A stretch of DNA of 64,000 bases from Tanypteryx hageni (Eukaryota > Arthropoda > Insecta > Odonata > Petaluridae), in NCBI GenBank assembly GCA_028673005.1, contig CM054116.1, positions 33,824,854 through 33,888,853 on the forward strand, read 5' to 3'. Made by a program: the position numbers and the translations under genes. Positions 62,568-64,000 of the stretch are shown piece by piece. Numbering within the stretch: the first letter of the stretch is position 1; each line of letters starts with the position of its first letter. The notes beneath the pieces are model-generated. The model saw only the letters and a program-made list of their open reading frames with translations. It had not been told where the DNA came from and searched no databases.

Positions 62568-64000
62568 TATAAGCAAAACAGTATCATTCGGGCTACTACC
62601 GGTTCCTGGAATTTCATTACATGACTTAATATATATTGTTTTCTCTCTTAAGGTCCCAAAACAAAAATCTAAAATCATTAATTACAGAGACTTAAAAAAC
62701 ATAGACGACACAAGTTTCTTTGCGGACGCCGCCAACGTACCCTGGTATTTCACTGAGTTTTTCGAGGAAGTAGATGACAAGGTAGAGGCGTTAAATAGCA
62801 TGATAATCAACATTTATGATCGACACGCTCCTATGAAAACGGTTCGCGTCTCCAAACGGCAAACGCCGTGGATAACGGAAGAAATAAAACACTTTATGAA
62901 ACTTAGAGACGCTGCTTTTCGTGACTTCAAAAGAACGAAGGGGTTTGTTGATCATGAATACTACAAGCAATTGCTCAATAAAACCAAGCAGATGCTAAGA
63001 AACTCCAAGTTAAAATATTACCATTCAATCATTGGCACTAACAAATCGCAAGCATCAATTTGGAGAAACTTAAGGAACACGGGACAAAAAAACTCGATTC
63101 CCAATCCTAACTTCTCCCTCGACGCACTTAACCAATTCTTTACTACTACACCCTTAACTAAAAAAAGCAGTACCGTCTCTTCCCATGACAGAATGAAAAA
63201 CTTCCAGTCAACAGTTAGTCTAACTGATTTCAACTTTTCTCCTATCTCACAGATTCAGACTCTCAGGTGCTTAAAATCTATTAAGTCCAAATCTTACGGG
63301 GTAGATGGAATTTCTATAGAAATGCTTAATAAACTCACACCTTATATCCTGCCGTCAATTACTGACATCATAAACACATCACTAATGCAAGGGAAATTTC
63401 CTTCACAGTGGAAAAAAGCTATGGTCATTCCTCTTCCGAAAAAATCAGCTCCTGAAAATTTAAACGATCACAGGCCTATAAGTATTTTACCAACCCTATC
63501 TAAAGTCTTAGAACGACTGGTCCACGAGCAACTGACTGACTTCCTCCAACGACGCAATCTTTTAAATCCTTTCCAATCTGGATTTAGAAAACACCACAGC
63601 ACATCCACTGCCCTTTTAAAAATAACTGACGATATACGCGCAGCAATGGACACAAAACAAATTACAGTTCTAACATTAGTCAACTTTTCTAAGGCATACG
63701 ATTCAATCGAGAAGGATATCCTCATGGACAAACTCAAAGGCATGGGTTTCTCACATACTACGTTAGATTGGCTCTCATCTTACCTAAATAACTGTCACCA
63801 AAAAGTAACTCTAAATAATTCCTCCTCCTCTTGGCTCCCCGTCACCAGAGGCGTCCCACAGGATCAATTCTCGGCCCTCTTTTGTTCTCCATCTACATTA
63901 ATGACATCTCCACGGCAATTACATCGTGCTCCTATCACCTCTACGCCGACGACCTTCAGATCTATATACATTCAAAACCCTCAGAACTTCCAGACGCCAT
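62568..64000 (+). pseudogene. LINE (CR1/Jockey-type) endonuclease end and reverse transcriptase, cut by window edge
   Basis: A single long frame without a usable start codon (about 62593-63860). It opens with the last endonuclease motif (PVPGISLHDLIY, where SDH is expected), then a linker (QTPWITEEIKHFM), then RT motifs: IPLPKK, LNDHRPISILPTLSKVLE, FQSGFRKHHST, TLVNFSKAYDSI (motif A) and TRGVPQ. At about 63862 a base is missing and the frame shifts to [15 protein letters not shown] and then LYADDLQIY. The motif A catalytic Asp is Asn here (AAC, 63682-63684). The copy is 5'-truncated and inactive, and its 3' part lies beyond the window. Confidence 0.9.

Overview
This window looks like nuclear DNA from an insect with a large, AT-rich, transposon-filled genome. 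The evidence is one intact multi-exon housekeeping gene with GT-AG introns up to 9.2 kb, and relics of the DNA transposon and retrotransposon families typical of arthropods (hAT, piggyBac, mariner, IS630/Tc1, pogo/Tigger, Helitron, RTE, CR1/Jockey-type LINE, Penelope). The species cannot be named from sequence alone.

The only complete host gene is CCT5, the epsilon subunit of the cytosolic chaperonin TRiC/CCT. It lies on the + strand in ten coding exons from 23569 to 47779. The joined exons give 1635 nt, which is 544 codons plus TAA, with every junction in frame. A second possible host exon, the C-terminal half of a THAP zinc finger, lies on the - strand at the left edge (506-698).

Layout. 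1-3.6 kb: the THAP exon, a dispersed repeat (R1) and a foldback element with a hammerhead-like core. 4-6 kb: GC-rich polypurine and polypyrimidine tracts. 6.7-10.9 kb: a broken hAT transposase (-) beside a broken piggyBac transposase (+). 12.1-14.0 kb: a hAT element interrupted by a MITE. 15.5-16.7 kb: a dead mariner. 17-19.7 kb: SINE-like and duplicated repeats. 20.2-23.3 kb: a hAT-like element with a perfect 8-bp target duplication and an RTE retrotransposon inside it, ending about 300 bp before the CCT5 start codon. 23.6-47.8 kb: CCT5. Intron 3 holds an IS630/Tc1-type element with 463-bp inverted repeats and a piggyBac MITE. Intron 6 holds two pogo-like elements, a Helitron helicase relic, a tandem repeat and a hAT. 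Intron 8 holds a Penelope fragment with a hammerhead ribozyme motif and a nested Tigger element. 48-64 kb: more repeats, a large inverted repeat, a 148-bp tandem array split by a Tigger element, three further hAT elements, and a 5'-truncated LINE running off the right edge.

The window does not form a pathway: one essential gene sits among many dead or non-autonomous mobile elements. I saw no clear sign of a wholly new system. The observations most worth following are the Penelope-linked hammerhead motif, the long-TIR IS630/Tc1 element, the hAT/RTE nesting upstream of CCT5, the complementary hAT deletion copies, and a dispersed repeat with a conserved short reading frame (R5).
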